Shown: positions 1 through 7,565 of the stretch, piece after piece
Layout of the letters: every line of letters begins with the position of its first letter
Position numbering within the stretch: position 1 is the first letter of the stretch
NCBI RefSeq assembly: GCF_006538745.1
Contig: NZ_BJLR01000013.1
Span: 204,422 to 268,421 of the forward strand
Length of the DNA stretch: 64,000 nt
Reading direction: 5' to 3'
Source of the DNA: Cellulomonas cellasea
GTDB lineage: Bacteria > Actinomycetota > Actinomycetes > Actinomycetales > Cellulomonadaceae
Notes under the pieces: generated by a model
What the model was told of the DNA's origin: nothing
Database searches by the model: none
The model's input: the letters and a program-made list of their open reading frames with translations, nothing else
Position numbers and translations under genes: made by a program

Positions 1-692
1 GCGTCGCCGACGCGGATGATGTCGCCGTCGGCGAAGTCCTGCCAGACGACGGGGTTGGTGAAGGTCCCCGTCGGGGGCGTCGTGGGGGTCGGGGTGGACG
101 TCCCGACGCGGGCGAGGAGCCACTGCTGGTTGGTCCCGCCCCAGTTCGCGTACTGCACGACGTTCCCCCCGTCTGCCGTCGAGGCACCCTGGACCTCGAG
201 CGCCTTGCCGCTGTTGCGGTTGACCAGCGTGACGTAGCCGTCGGTGGTGTCCTGGAGCCGCCACTGCTGGTTCGTGCCGTTGGTGTCGGCCCACTGCACG
301 ACCGGTCCGCCGTCGGCGAGCGACCGGCCCGAGACGTCGAGGACCTTGCCCGAGTGCAGGGACCGGACCCGGTAGTACCCGTCGCCGGAGCTGACGAGCT
401 GCCACCGCTGGTTGACGCCGTCGCCCCGGGTCCACTGGGTGATCCGGGCGCCGTCGCTCGTCGCGAAGTTGAAGACGTCGAGCGCCTTGCCGCTGTTGCG
501 GTTGACGAGCACGTAGGTCGCGGTCGTGTCGACGGTGATCGCCGCAGCCGGGGGCGACACGGCCACCGCGAGCCCGACGACGGCCGTGCTGACCGCGAGG
601 CAGAAGGCGGCCCAGCGCCGTCGAGCGCGGGCCCGGCGCGAGGGCGCGCGGCCCCGGTGGTGGCTGGGGTGCTGGTCGCGGTCGTCGCGCAT
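1..692 (-). CDS. Secreted ricin-lectin (CBM13) glycoside hydrolase family 43 enzyme, partial
   Basis: The gene reads leftward from an ATG at 690-692 and leaves the window, so only the first 230 residues are seen. An Arg-rich start and a hydrophobic stretch ending near residue 51 form a signal peptide. A beta-trefoil of three ricin-type repeats follows, each with NRNSGKALxV-like and QxW motifs (QRW, QQW, QQW). After a Pro/Thr linker the last visible residues, NPVVWQDFADGDIIRVGD, match the first blade of GH43 beta-xylosidases/arabinofuranosidases. Xylan or arabinan attack outside the cell is expected, with the lectin module binding the polymer. Putting the lectin before the catalytic domain is less common than the reverse. 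The family call rests on this short N-terminal piece. Confidence 0.8.
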   Translation of the reverse strand, partial: MRDDRDQHPSHHRGRAPSRRARARRRWAAFCLAVSTAVVGLAVAVSPPAAAITVDTTATYVLVNRNSGKALDVFNFATSDGARITQWTRGDGVNQRWQLVSSGDGYYRVRSLHSGKVLDVSGRSLADGGPVVQWADTNGTNQQWRLQDTTDGYVTLVNRNSGKALEVQGASTADGGNVVQYANWGGTNQQWLLARVGTSTPTPTTPPTGTFTNPVVWQDFADGDIIRVGD

Positions 693-733
693 CGCCGTCT
701 CCTGGGGCCGTCACGAGGCTGGTGCCGAGCCCG

Positions 734-747
734 TGTGAGCGTTCACA
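734..747. promoter_or_regulatory. LacI-type operator candidate before the GH43 gene
   Basis: TGTGAGCGTTCACA is a near-perfect palindrome with a central CG, the usual layout of LacI/GalR-family sites. It lies 42-55 bp upstream of the GH43 start codon, where a sugar-responsive repressor would act. The regulator itself is not in the window. Confidence 0.45.
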
Positions 748-797
748 ACGGCCGCGACCCGGTCACTGTGGCACGAGTCTGCGACGTTCTTCACCGG

Positions 798-811
798 TGC
801 AAACGATTAAG
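798..811. promoter_or_regulatory. Second, weaker LacI-type operator candidate
   Basis: TGCAAACGATTAAG fits the LacI-family pattern TGNAANCGNTT at its first eleven positions but loses symmetry at the end. It lies 64 bp from the 734-747 palindrome, in the 285 bp gap between the GH43 gene and the ALF-repeat gene, so the two could form a pair. Confidence 0.25.
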
Positions 812-977
812 ACGCGCAGCAGGGGTGCCCGGGCGGAGGGGCGACCACCACCGCACGGGGTGGACGAACCTCGCAGAACGGCTCGCAACCGATATGGTCC
901 GCCCTCGGGGGCTTGATCCGTCGTCGTGGACGCCGTGCTGCCGACCCGACCGTTCGGATGACGAGGAGTGTGTGCTG

Positions 978-2138
978 GTGCGGAACCTGATTCGCTCGCT
1001 GTGCGTGGCCGTGACGCTGATGGTGGCGGGGCTCGGAGCAGGGGCGTTGCCCGCCGCGGCCGATCCGGTCGCCGACCTCCGGGCGTTCGTCGAGGCGGGG
1101 TTCGACGGGTCGTCCGACGCGGAGTACCGCGCCTGGGCCGAGGTCCTGGCCGCGACCACGGACGGCCCCGCGACGCGGGCGGCTGCGACGAAGGCCCTGG
1201 CGGGGACGGACGAGGAGCTGCGCGCCTTCGTCGACGGCGGCCACAGGGCCGCGTGGTACGCCGACGAGCGCCTGCGGGTCGCACGCGTCCTCGTGGGCGC
1301 CGGTCCCGCCGTCTCGCGCAACGCGCAGGCCGCCCTGGACGACCCCGACCCCCGCGCGCTCTCCGAGTTCCTCTCGACGGGCCTGGAGGCGGCGCGGCGC
1401 GTCGACGACCGGATCGAGGCCGCGCGGATCCTCGGCAGCATCGAGGAGGGCACCAGCCCGACGCTGTACGCGGCGACGCGGGCGGCGCTCGCCGGCACGG
1501 CCGCCGAGCTGCGTGAGTTCCTGCTGACCGGCCAGCACGCGGCGCGCGCCCTCGACGACCGCCTCGCGGGGGCTCGGATCCTCGCCGAGATCGACCCGGC
1601 CACCAGCCCGACGCTGTACGCGGCGACGCAGGCGGCGCTCGCCGGCACGCCCGCCGAGCTGCGTGAGTTCCTCGTGACCGGCCAGCACGCGGCGCGCGCC
1701 CTGGACGACCGCCTGGCGGCCGCGCGAATCCTCGCCGGCATCGACCCGGTCACGAGCCCGGCGCTGTACGCGGCGACGCAGGCGGCGCTCGCCGGCACGC
1801 CCGCCGAGCTGCGCGAGTTCCTCGTGACCGGCCAGCACGCCGCCCGCGCGCTCGACGCGCAGGCGGGAGCCGCTGCCGGGGCGCCGGCTCCCGCAGCACC
1901 GGCCGCACCCGCACCGGCAGCACCGGCAGCCGCAGCGCCGGCCGCTCCCGCACCGGCCGAGGCGCAGGCCGCAGCCGCTCGCACCGCGGCACCGCGCGCC
2001 GCCGGGACCGGGCGCTCGGCGCGGGTGCTCGCCGCCACGGGCACGTCGACCGCGGTGCCCGTCGCGGCGCTCGGCGCGGGTGCGCTCGCCGTCGGCGCCG
2101 GGCTGGTCGTCCTGGCGCGCCGGCGCCGCCAGGCCTGA
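978..2138 (+). CDS. ALF-repeat cell-wall-anchored surface protein (LAxTG sortase signal)
   Basis: A 386-residue protein. The start is the GTG at 978, nine bases after GAGGAG; the GTG at 972 is too close to that site. A signal peptide (about residues 1-28, ending AAA) is followed by Ala-rich helical repeats with the motif (E)LREFL..GQHAARALDDRLAAARIL, the ALF short-repeat family known from streptomycetes. The last repeats are 50-residue units almost identical in DNA. Next comes an Ala/Pro stalk, then LAATG, a hydrophobic helix and RRRRQA, a class E-type sortase sorting signal. It should be a wall-anchored surface protein of unknown function. Repeat number could vary by recombination. Confidence 0.8.
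   Translation: MRNLIRSLCVAVTLMVAGLGAGALPAAADPVADLRAFVEAGFDGSSDAEYRAWAEVLAATTDGPATRAAATKALAGTDEELRAFVDGGHRAAWYADERLRVARVLVGAGPAVSRNAQAALDDPDPRALSEFLSTGLEAARRVDDRIEAARILGSIEEGTSPTLYAATRAALAGTAAELREFLLTGQHAARALDDRLAGARILAEIDPATSPTLYAATQAALAGTPAELREFLVTGQHAARALDDRLAAARILAGIDPVTSPALYAATQAALAGTPAELREFLVTGQHAARALDAQAGAAAGAPAPAAPAAPAPAAPAAAAPAAPAPAEAQAAAARTAAPRAAGTGRSARVLAATGTSTAVPVAALGAGALAVGAGLVVLARRRRQA
1451..1858 (+). repeat. 150-bp tandem coding repeats (ALF units)
   Basis: Units begin at 1451, 1601 and 1751 (caccagcccg or cacgagcccg), exactly 150 bp apart, and the last one is incomplete. The copies are nearly identical at the DNA level. Each encodes one 50-residue ALF unit, so the reading frame survives gain or loss of a unit. 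Confidence 0.9.
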
Positions 2139-2162
2139 GCCCGGTCGGCACCACCAGCGCAC

Positions 2163-2192
2163 GGCGGCCGCGGGACCGGACCCGCGGCCGCC
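2163..2192. terminator. Bidirectional hairpin terminator
   Basis: Perfect 12-bp arms GGCGGCCGCGGG (2163-2174) and CCCGCGGCCGCC (2181-2192) with a 6-nt loop. It lies between the converging ends of the ALF-repeat gene and the SRPBCC gene. No T-run follows on either side, as is usual in high-GC actinobacteria. Confidence 0.7.
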
Positions 2193-2198
2193 TCCGCG

Positions 2199-2687
2199 TC
2201 AGCCGCCGCTGGCGACGTAGGCGGCCAGGTTGCCCAGGGTCTGCTGCCCGCCCTCGATCGCGTGGTACTTCTCGACCGCCTCGTCGCGCTGCTCCCGGGT
2301 CGGGAACACGGTGTGCATCCGGATCCGGGTGCCGGCGCCGTCGGGTGCGAACGTGAGGACCGTCTCGAACGCCTTCGCGTCGTCGGCGGACTCGCCGTGC
2401 ACGAACGCGATGCGCTCCGGCGCGGTGATCTCGGTCCAGGAGATCCACTCGGGGTAGACCGTCCCGTCCGGTCCACGCATCGTGAAGTCCCACTCCCCGC
2501 CGACGCGGAACTCGAACGCGCGCGTGGTCGTGGTGAACCCGTCCGGTCCCCACCACTGCGTCAGGTGCCGGACCTCGGTGAACGCCTCGAACACCCGCTC
2601 GCGCGGGGCGTCGATCGTGCGGGAGACGACGACCTCGCGGTCGGCCGTCGCGGTCGTGGTCGGTGTTCCGTGCTCTGTCGTCGACAT
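2199..2687 (-). CDS. SRPBCC (AHSA1-like) domain protein
   Basis: A 162-residue single-domain protein of the START/AHSA1 superfamily, a helix-grip fold that binds hydrophobic ligands. Typical landmarks are VVVSRTIDAPRERVFEAFTE near the start, QWWGPDGFTT, GGEWDFTMRGPDG and the C-terminal GGQQTLGNLAAYV helix. The start codon lies 3 bases after the stop of the ArsR-type regulator upstream. This regulator-then-SRPBCC pairing is common in actinobacteria, so the two are almost certainly co-transcribed. The ligand and cellular role cannot be read from the sequence. Confidence 0.85.
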   Translation of the reverse strand: MSTTEHGTPTTTATADREVVVSRTIDAPRERVFEAFTEVRHLTQWWGPDGFTTTTRAFEFRVGGEWDFTMRGPDGTVYPEWISWTEITAPERIAFVHGESADDAKAFETVLTFAPDGAGTRIRMHTVFPTREQRDEAVEKYHAIEGGQQTLGNLAAYVASGG

Positions 2688-2690
2688 CGC

Positions 2691-3032
2691 TCACTCCTCC
2701 TGGTGCTGCTGCTCGAGGTCCTGCACGTACGCGTCCAGCCGGTCGAAGCTCTCGTTCCAGAACTGCGCGAACCCGCCGCTCCACTCGTGGACCGGTCGCA
2801 GCCCGCGGGCGTCGAGCCCGTAGACGCGGTGCTTGCCTTCCTTGCGGTCCCGCACGAGGCCCACCTCCCGCAGCACCCGCAGGTGCTTGGACGCACCCGG
2901 CTGGGTGAGCCCCAGCTCCTGCGCCAGCTCCGTCACCGGCCGCTCGCCGGTCCGCAGCAGCGCGAGGATCTCGCGGCGCTGCGGCTCGGCGATCGCGTTG
3001 AACACGTCGGAGGTCGTCGCTGCTCGGGCCAC
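2691..3032 (-). CDS. ArsR-family winged-helix regulator
   Basis: A 113-residue winged-helix repressor. The HTH is PVTELAQELGLTQPGASKHL followed by RVLREVGLV and a wing ending in HRVYGLDARGL. No cysteine pair for metal sensing is present, so it belongs to the ArsR branch that pairs with SRPBCC proteins rather than the metal sensors. It is the first gene of a two-gene operon and probably represses its own promoter just upstream of 3032. The inducer is unknown. Confidence 0.85.
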   Translation of the reverse strand: MARAATTSDVFNAIAEPQRREILALLRTGERPVTELAQELGLTQPGASKHLRVLREVGLVRDRKEGKHRVYGLDARGLRPVHEWSGGFAQFWNESFDRLDAYVQDLEQQHQEE

Positions 3033-3097
3033 CCGGCAATCGTATGCCTATATGGGAATGCGTCAAGGGCCGCCGCGGGACGACGCGCCCGCGGAGG

Positions 3098-4108
3098 TCA
3101 GGCCCGGTCCGCGGGCGTGGCCAGCTCGGCGAGCAGCGCGAACCCGGCCCGGTCGACCGACACCGCCGTGGCCGCGATGACGACGACGCCCGTGCCGGCC
3201 GCCCGGTCGAGCCCGAGCCACGACCGGAAGCCGCCGGTGCCGCCGTTGTGCCAGGTGACGGTGCGCCCGCGCATGTCGAGCGTCACCCACGCCGCTCCGA
3301 CCTGCGCGCCGCGCCCCAGGGGAGCGACGGGGTCCAGCGCCCGCAGCCCGGGCGCCGAGCCGTCGAGCAGCGCCGCGGTCAGCCGGGCCGCCGCGTCCAG
3401 CGAGGAGCGGATGCCGCCCGCCGGGGCGATCCCCTCGCCGGTCCACGCCTCCTGGGCCTTCCCGCGACGGCTGCGCCCGAGCAGGGCCTCGGGGCGCAGC
3501 TCGTCGGGCGTGCGCGCGACGTAGAACGGGTCGAGGGCCAGCGGCTCCGCGACCCGCGTGCGCAGCAGGTCCGGGTACGACGTGCCCGCGGCCGCCGCCA
3601 CCGCGTGCCCGAGCAGCGCGAACCCGAGGTTCGAGTAGCGCGGCCGCGGCGCGCCGGGCACCACGGGCCGGACGGAGTCGAGGAGCTCGTCGAGCGTCTC
3701 GCCGTAGGGGTTCGTGCCGTGCCGCCACAGCGCGACGCTGCGCCGGAGCACGTGGGTCCCCGGGGCGAGACGCGGCAGCCCCGAGCGGTGCGTCGCGAGG
3801 TCGGCGAGCCGCACGGCGCCGACCGCCGACCCGCCCAGGTCGAGGTGGTCGCCCAGCGTCGTGGACGCCGACACCTCGCCGCGGTCGAGCGCGTCGACGT
3901 ACAGCAGCCCGGTCACGCCCTTCGAGACCGACCCGATCTCGAGGTCCGCGTCCGGCGCGGCACCGAGCAGCGCGGTCGACGTGCCGCCGGGCGTGACGGC
4001 CGCGACGCCGACGACCGGGTGGCGCCTCCCGAGCAGGCGCCGGACGCGGTCGGCGAGCGCGTCGTCGGGGAGGGGGTGGTCGGTGCGCGGTTCCGGGCGG
4101 GTCGTCAT
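3098..4108 (-). CDS. Serine hydrolase, class C beta-lactamase/DD-peptidase fold
   Basis: A 336-residue protein of the beta-lactamase/transpeptidase-like family. Catalytic motifs are visible: SVSK (SxxK, within IGSVSKG), YSN (within RYSNLGF) and HNGGTGG (the K/HxG element near the end). No signal peptide is visible from the ATG at 4108, so a cytoplasmic esterase or peptidase is more likely than a secreted beta-lactamase. The GLPRLAPG and THRSG motifs are typical of the family. The substrate cannot be predicted. It appears to be a single-gene unit, separated from the LPMO gene upstream by a strong terminator. Confidence 0.85.
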   Translation of the reverse strand: MTTRPEPRTDHPLPDDALADRVRRLLGRRHPVVGVAAVTPGGTSTALLGAAPDADLEIGSVSKGVTGLLYVDALDRGEVSASTTLGDHLDLGGSAVGAVRLADLATHRSGLPRLAPGTHVLRRSVALWRHGTNPYGETLDELLDSVRPVVPGAPRPRYSNLGFALLGHAVAAAAGTSYPDLLRTRVAEPLALDPFYVARTPDELRPEALLGRSRRGKAQEAWTGEGIAPAGGIRSSLDAAARLTAALLDGSAPGLRALDPVAPLGRGAQVGAAWVTLDMRGRTVTWHNGGTGGFRSWLGLDRAAGTGVVVIAATAVSVDRAGFALLAELATPADRA

Positions 4109-4216
4109 GGGGTCATCCTGGGTCGGCGCCCGGGGGCGTGGTGACGAGTTCGCTCTCGGCGTGGGCCCACGCCCTCGACGCGTCGCTCGCCGCGGCCGGT
4201 CCGTGTGCACACGCAC

Positions 4217-4250
4217 GAGGGCCGCACGTCCGTCCGGACGTGCGGCCCTC
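4217..4250. terminator. Strong hairpin terminator of the LPMO gene
   Basis: Perfect 15-bp arms (4217-4231 and 4236-4250) enclose a 4-nt loop. The stem can extend outward to about 4210 and 4260 with a three-base bulge. It lies 38 bp past the LPMO stop codon and isolates it from the serine hydrolase gene. Confidence 0.8.
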
Positions 4251-4287
4251 GTCGTGCGTGGTGCGTGGTGCGCTGTGGACCCGGGGG

Positions 4288-5367
4288 TCAGAACGCGGTG
4301 CAGGTCACGGCGGGGCTGCCGTTGCTGCCCGTCCACGAGCCGTTGAAGCCGAAGCTCGCCGTGGCGCCGGCAGCGAGGCTGCCGTTGTAGCTCTCGTTCC
4401 GCACCGTCGTCGTCGACCCGGTCGTCGACCCGCTCGCGCTCCACACGTTCGTGATGCGCTGGCCGTCGGGCCACGTCAGCGCGACCTCCCAGCCGCGGAT
4501 CGCGGCGGCGCCCGCGGTGACCCGGACCTCGCTGCTGAACCCGCCGGTCCACTCACCGCGCTTGGTGTACGCCGCGGTGCAGCCGCCGGTGCCCGTCGCG
4601 GTGGGCGTGGGCGTCGGGGTGGTGGTCGGCGTCGGGGTCGACGTCACGGTCGGCGTGGGCGTCGGCGTGGCCGTCACGGTCGGCGTCGGCGTCGGCGTGG
4701 AGGTGTCGCCGCCGAACGTCACGTCGCTGCACTGGTAGTACGGCTGGTCGAGGTGGCTGGCCTGCCAGATCGTGTAGACCACGTGGTGGCCGCGGCGGTC
4801 GCGCGGGATGCTCACGTCCGTGACGTACGGGCTCGTGGTGCCGTACCGGCCGGTCGTCTTGACGAGCTCGAGGTCCGACCACGTGAGCGGCTCGGTCGTG
4901 GCGTCGTACCCCTGCTTGGTCACGTAGATCTTGAGGTAGTCGGCGCCGTGGTTGGACGGGTCGGTCACGGTGAGCCGGAAGTCGTACGGCTTCGGGGTCG
5001 TGCGCCAGGCACCGGGGGTGTCGGCGGCCGCGTAGATCGGGTTGCCCGCCGAGCAGAGCTTGCCGTCGGGGATGACCTGCTCGTGCCGGCCCGCGACGCC
5101 CTCACGGAAGATGCCGTTCCAGTTCCACATGGCGTTCGGGTTCGCCCGCCAGGCGTCCCAGCATGCGGGGTCCTGCGTCTGCATCGCGGGGTCCGCGTGG
5201 TTGGACTTCCAGCGGTCCCAGCACCCGTAGATGCGGGTGGGCGGGTCGGACACGGCGCCGTGGGCCGAGGCCGGCGAGGCGAGGACGGCGGCGCCGGCCA
5301 CGAGGGCGGCACCGAGCGCGAGCGTGCTCGCGGCCGCGGCGATGCGGCGGAATGGTGAGCGTGACAT
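4288..5367 (-). CDS. AA10 lytic polysaccharide monooxygenase with C-terminal CBM2
   Basis: A 359-residue secreted copper enzyme that cleaves crystalline cellulose (or chitin) oxidatively. The signal peptide (residues 1-35, ending ASA) leaves His36 as the first mature residue. His36 and His140 (in NHGADY) form the copper histidine brace. The catalytic domain runs to about residue 215 with YQCSDVTFGG at its end. A long Pro/Thr/Val linker is followed by CBM2 (about 258-359), with the usual Trp residues in EWTGGF, GWEV and TNVWSA and a flanking Cys pair. Start: ATG at 5367 behind GGAGGGGG. The CBM2 and domain type favour cellulose. A LacI-type operator candidate lies at 5440-5450. Confidence 0.95.
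   Translation of the reverse strand: MSRSPFRRIAAAASTLALGAALVAGAAVLASPASAHGAVSDPPTRIYGCWDRWKSNHADPAMQTQDPACWDAWRANPNAMWNWNGIFREGVAGRHEQVIPDGKLCSAGNPIYAAADTPGAWRTTPKPYDFRLTVTDPSNHGADYLKIYVTKQGYDATTEPLTWSDLELVKTTGRYGTTSPYVTDVSIPRDRRGHHVVYTIWQASHLDQPYYQCSDVTFGGDTSTPTPTPTVTATPTPTPTVTSTPTPTTTPTPTPTATGTGGCTAAYTKRGEWTGGFSSEVRVTAGAAAIRGWEVALTWPDGQRITNVWSASGSTTGSTTTVRNESYNGSLAAGATASFGFNGSWTGSNGSPAVTCTAF
4590..4705 (-). repeat. Low-complexity linker coding repeats (Pro-Thr-rich)
   Basis: A run of GGCGTGGGCGTCGGGGT-like units encodes the PTPTPTVTATPT linker between the AA10 and CBM2 domains. A similar, longer tract lies in the CE2 gene at 19517-19655. Confidence 0.85.
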
Positions 5368-5439
5368 GGTCCCCCTCCGGGACAGGGCTGAGCGAACGTA
5401 CGAGCACCCTGTGACCGGCGGCAGGACGCGGCAAGCGAT

Positions 5440-5450
5440 GAAACGCTTCG
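5440..5450. promoter_or_regulatory. LacI-type operator candidate upstream of the LPMO gene
   Basis: GAAACGCTTCG has a central CG and near-palindromic arms. Its complement, CGAAGCGTTTC, recurs exactly at 20886-20896 upstream of the CE2-CBM2 esterase. It lies 73-83 bp before the LPMO start codon. A shared sugar-responsive LacI-family repressor is the natural reading. Confidence 0.5.
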
Positions 5451-5539
5451 GCACTCGAGGCCCCGCGCCGGCCCGCGGCACGGTGTCCCGCATGTTCCGG
5501 CTCTTCCTCGGGGGTGAGACGCAGGTGGGGGAGACGCAG

Positions 5540-6082
5540 ATGGACGGCAATCAGGAGGCGGCGTCCCGGGTCACGCGCGACGAGCTCGAGCGGCAGTGGC
5601 CCGGGCCGCGGCTCACGACCTACCCGGACCCGGTGGTGAGCGCACTGGGGCTGCCCCCGGTGGCGAGCCGCGTGCTGCGCGAGCTCGGGCTGCCCGACGG
5701 CGTGCCCGTCCTGTTCACGGCGGCGAGCCCGTCGCGTGCCCCGGGTGCGCTGCCTCCCGAGGCGGCGGGGGCGGTGCTCGTGGGCCGGGTGTGGAACGAC
5801 GAGCATGCCCTGCTCGTCGTGCCGGACGAGCGTGTGCTCGCCTGGCACGAGAGCGGTGAGCTGACGGCCGTCAACACGGACCTCGAGCGGTACCTCCGGT
5901 TCCTGGTGTGCGTGGACGCGGTGCAGGAGCGGATGGACGCGGTGGACAGCGGCCTGGTGAGTCGCGGCGCGTACGAGGCGCTCGTGGCGGAGCAGCGGGA
6001 GACCATGCGCCGAGCCGACCCGCAGGCGCTCGCCGACGGCTGGTGGTGGCCGGGGGTCGTGGACGAGCTCCTCATGATCTGA
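5540..6082 (+). CDS. SUKH-like (immunity-type) protein
   Basis: A 180-residue soluble protein. The ATG at 5540 is preferred because a GGGGGAG ribosome site sits just before it; an in-frame ATG at 5492 would add 16 residues. The middle and end (GLPPVASRVLRELGLPDGVPV, a strand-rich core, VNTDLERYLRFLVCVDA, WWPGVVDELL) resemble the SUKH-4 branch, proteins that neutralise secreted nuclease or deaminase toxins. No toxin gene is adjacent. It could be an orphan immunity protein, or the resemblance could reflect only the fold. The family call is by recollection of the motif pattern and is uncertain. Confidence 0.5.
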   Translation: MDGNQEAASRVTRDELERQWPGPRLTTYPDPVVSALGLPPVASRVLRELGLPDGVPVLFTAASPSRAPGALPPEAAGAVLVGRVWNDEHALLVVPDERVLAWHESGELTAVNTDLERYLRFLVCVDAVQERMDAVDSGLVSRGAYEALVAEQRETMRRADPQALADGWWWPGVVDELLMI

Positions 6083-6138
6083 CGACCGCTGTGTGACGAA
6101 CCCTGCCTGACGAACCCCTGCGCGACGAACCCGCGCAC
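6081..6138 (+). repeat. Four short direct repeats before a GH3 gene
   Basis: GACGAMCC-type units start at 6081, 6095, 6109 and 6124, a spacing of 14-15 bp. The three later copies share GACGAACCC. They begin at the stop codon of the SUKH-like gene and occupy the leader of the GH3 gene that starts at 6221. The role is unknown. Confidence 0.6.
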
Positions 6139-6220
6139 GATCGGGTGGTGTGCCCACCCGCGCAGGTGACGGTGCTCCGCTCGGGAGGCCGCCCGCCGGA
6201 GCCCGACATAGCCTGCCCCG

Positions 6221-7507
6221 GTGACGCCACCCCCCACCCCCGCAGGACCGGTCCCGGTCCCCGGCAACGCCGCGCCGCGGCACGCGCGTCCCTCCCGGTG
6301 GGCCGGTCGCGTGCGGGCCGTGGCGCTCGCGGGCCTCGCGGTCGCCTGCCTCGGGGCGGGCTCCGTGGGCGCGGCCGCGCTCGCCGACCGCACCGACGCA
6401 CCCGTCGTGACCTCGGCTTCCGACCCGGTCGCTGCGTCGCCGTCGCCGACGCCGACCCCCGAGCCCACGCCGACCTGCACCCCCGCGCCGCTCGAGCAGC
6501 GCGCCGCGGCGACCCTCGTCGTCGGGCTGCCCGGCGTGCGAACCGCCGCCGACCCGCTCGCGCAGGAGGTCGTCGGCCTCGGCGTCGGCGGCGTGTTCCT
6601 CTCCGAGAGCAACGTCGGCACGGCGACGCAGGTCGCGGCCCTGTCGGCCGGGCTGCGCACCGCCGCGGGCCGGCCGCTGCTCGTCTCGACCGACGAGGAG
6701 TCCGGCCGCGTCGCGCTCATGCGGGACGTCGTCGGCGAGGGCCCGTCGCCGCGGCGCATGGCGCAGCGCGAGACCCCCGAGGCCGTGCGCGCCCGTGCCG
6801 CCGAGACCGGGGCGGCGCTCGCGGGGGTCGGCGTCGATCTCGACCTGGCACCCGTGCTCGACCTCGACGCCGGCCCGGCCGGGGGAGTCATCGGCGACCG
6901 GTCGTTCAGCGCGGACCCGGCCGCGGCCGCCGACTACGGGCTCGCGTACGCCGCGGGCCTCGCCGACGCGGGCGTCACGCCGACCATGAAGCACTTCCCC
7001 GGGCACGGGCGCTCGACGGTCGACTCGCACGAGACGTCCTCGCTCGTGACCGCGACCGTCGACGAGCTCGCGGCGACCGACCTGCTGCCGTTCCAGCGCG
7101 CGATCGACGCGGGGGCGCCCGTGATCATGCTCAACCACCTGCAGTACGCGGCGCTGGACCCCGACCGGCCGGCGTCCCTGAGCCCGCGCGCCTACGCGCT
7201 GCTGCGGGACATGGGCTTCGAGGGCGTCGCGATCACCGACTCGGTCGGCATGGGCGCGGTCAACCTGCGGTGGGACTTCCCGGTGGCCGCGGTCGAGGCC
7301 GTCGGCGCCGGTGCGGACGCCGTGCTCACGACCGACGGGCGCCACGCGGCGGCGATGCGGGACGCGCTCGTCGACGCGGTGCGCACCGGCCGGCTCCCCG
7401 AGGCGCGGCTCTCCGAGGCCGCCGCGCGGGTCACGGCGCTCGCGGGCGGGGACCCGGTAGCGATGTCCTGCCTCGACGTCGAGCTCCCGGCTGTCTCACG
7501 GTTCTGA
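6221..7507 (+). CDS. Secreted or membrane-tethered GH3 beta-N-acetylhexosaminidase-like enzyme
   Basis: A 428-residue protein with one N-terminal hydrophobic segment (about residues 32-52), a short Pro/Ser/Thr linker and a single TIM-barrel GH3 domain. KHFPGHG begins at Lys257 with a following D-S-H element, the His-Asp dyad typical of NagZ-type GH3 enzymes. ITDSVGMGAV carries the nucleophile, Asp340. There is no GH3 C-terminal sandwich domain, which also fits NagZ. It would release N-acetylglucosamine from muropeptide or chitin fragments outside the membrane. Start: GTG at 6221. Confidence 0.85.
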   Translation: MTPPPTPAGPVPVPGNAAPRHARPSRWAGRVRAVALAGLAVACLGAGSVGAAALADRTDAPVVTSASDPVAASPSPTPTPEPTPTCTPAPLEQRAAATLVVGLPGVRTAADPLAQEVVGLGVGGVFLSESNVGTATQVAALSAGLRTAAGRPLLVSTDEESGRVALMRDVVGEGPSPRRMAQRETPEAVRARAAETGAALAGVGVDLDLAPVLDLDAGPAGGVIGDRSFSADPAAAADYGLAYAAGLADAGVTPTMKHFPGHGRSTVDSHETSSLVTATVDELAATDLLPFQRAIDAGAPVIMLNHLQYAALDPDRPASLSPRAYALLRDMGFEGVAITDSVGMGAVNLRWDFPVAAVEAVGAGADAVLTTDGRHAAAMRDALVDAVRTGRLPEARLSEAAARVTALAGGDPVAMSCLDVELPAVSRF

Positions 7508-7565
7508 CACCCGGGCCGGCCGAGGGCTGGGCGCCGTCGTCCGGCACCGGTCGTGGGGTCGCGCG

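Noticed and set aside
5102..7345. A 747-codon open frame on the minus strand across the LPMO, SUKH-like and GH3 genes
   Set aside because: It is Arg/Gly/Pro-rich without any domain and lies opposite three well-supported genes; long antisense frames are expected at this GC content.
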